A stretch of DNA of 64,000 bases from Microbacterium nanhaiense (GTDB lineage: Bacteria > Actinomycetota > Actinomycetes > Actinomycetales > Microbacteriaceae), in contig NZ_BMMQ01000002.1 in assembly GCF_014646015.1 (NCBI RefSeq), forward strand, positions 124,277-188,276, in the 5' to 3' direction. The notes under the pieces are model-generated. The model made no database searches. It was not told the DNA's origin and was given only the letters and a program-made list of their open reading frames with translations. Position numbers and translations under genes: made by a program. Of this stretch, positions 63,916 to 64,000 are shown piece after piece (the first letter of the stretch is position 1; each line of letters opens with the position of its first letter).

Positions 63916-63946
63916 TTGACCCTGACACAGTGTCAGGTCCTCTGAT
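63916..63946 (+). promoter_or_regulatory. MerR-type promoter with 19-bp spacer and central dyad
   Basis: TTGACC (63916-63921) and TCTGAT (63941-63946) are 19 bp apart, the over-long spacer of MerR-activated promoters. The dyad CCTGACAC-A-GTGTCAGG (63921-63937) fills the spacer. Confidence 0.7.
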
Positions 63947-63956
63947 GGAGAGATCA

Positions 63957-64000
63957 TGTTAGGTATCGGAGATTTCGCCAGGCTTGCCGGTGTGTCGGTG
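63957..64000 (+). CDS. MerR-family regulator, N-terminal fragment (cut by window edge)
   Basis: ATG 63957 after GGAGAG encodes MLGIGDFARLAGVSV, the first helix and turn of a MerR winged HTH, and runs off the window. The promoter just upstream is of the MerR-activated type, so it probably regulates itself. Confidence 0.75.

Overview
The window is high-GC actinobacterial chromosome. Wag31/DivIVA-lspA-rluD-dnaE1, hisD-nrdR-pyrD-DUF3043, an actinobacterial aa3/bcc respiratory chain (CtaC, CtaD, CtaF, CtaE, three-helix Rieske QcrA, dihaem QcrC) and PIN-PhoH point to Microbacteriaceae, most likely Microbacterium; this assignment rests on gene content and order, not on a database search. I see no rRNA, tRNA, CRISPR array, integrase, transposase or phage gene.

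Region 1 (1-44951) is mostly housekeeping. It runs through lipoprotein processing and DNA replication (lspA, rluD, dnaE), histidine/pyrimidine/dNTP genes (hisD, nrdR, pyrD), an Fe-S carrier (erpA), the cytochrome oxidase and bc complexes (ctaCDF on the plus strand; ctaE-qcrC-qcrA-qcrB on the minus strand), a CDF metal exporter, trpD, lemA, ilvA, greA, a cis-prenyltransferase, PhoH, a methionine ABC importer (metQNI), a Tat-exported PhoX-type phosphatase with a possible PHO box, an xseA / xseB-DUF4245-carbonic anhydrase-fumC cluster, ispH, class II aldolase and class II FBPase, rmuC and ychF. Convergent genes are often separated by long, near-perfect hairpins that look like bidirectional terminators.

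Region 2 (about 44955-54700) is accessory. It holds a short-chain dehydrogenase (SDR), then two broken genes lying head to head (a MmyB-type regulator and a second SDR, both without their N-termini, apparently from one deletion), a MATE exporter, a hexapeptide O-acetyltransferase, and two about 82% identical AlkD-like HEAT proteins in direct orientation. These bracket a TetR regulator, a DHFR/RibD-fold reductase and a two-gene ABC exporter.

Region 3 (54699-64000) is a mosaic of small regulatory and metabolic units: VOC protein with a divergent WYL regulator, a GNAT remnant, an ASCH protein, an AraC-GyrI regulator, a helix-hairpin-helix mini-protein, a lactate permease, a TPR_5 protein, a GH114-like lipoprotein, LtrA with a SnoaL-like protein under a divergent TetR, and the start of a MerR gene at the right edge.

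A recurring feature is a -10-like hexamer placed 6-9 bp before a start codon that has no Shine-Dalgarno sequence, seen at about 20 genes. This predicts widespread leaderless transcription and was used to choose several start codons.
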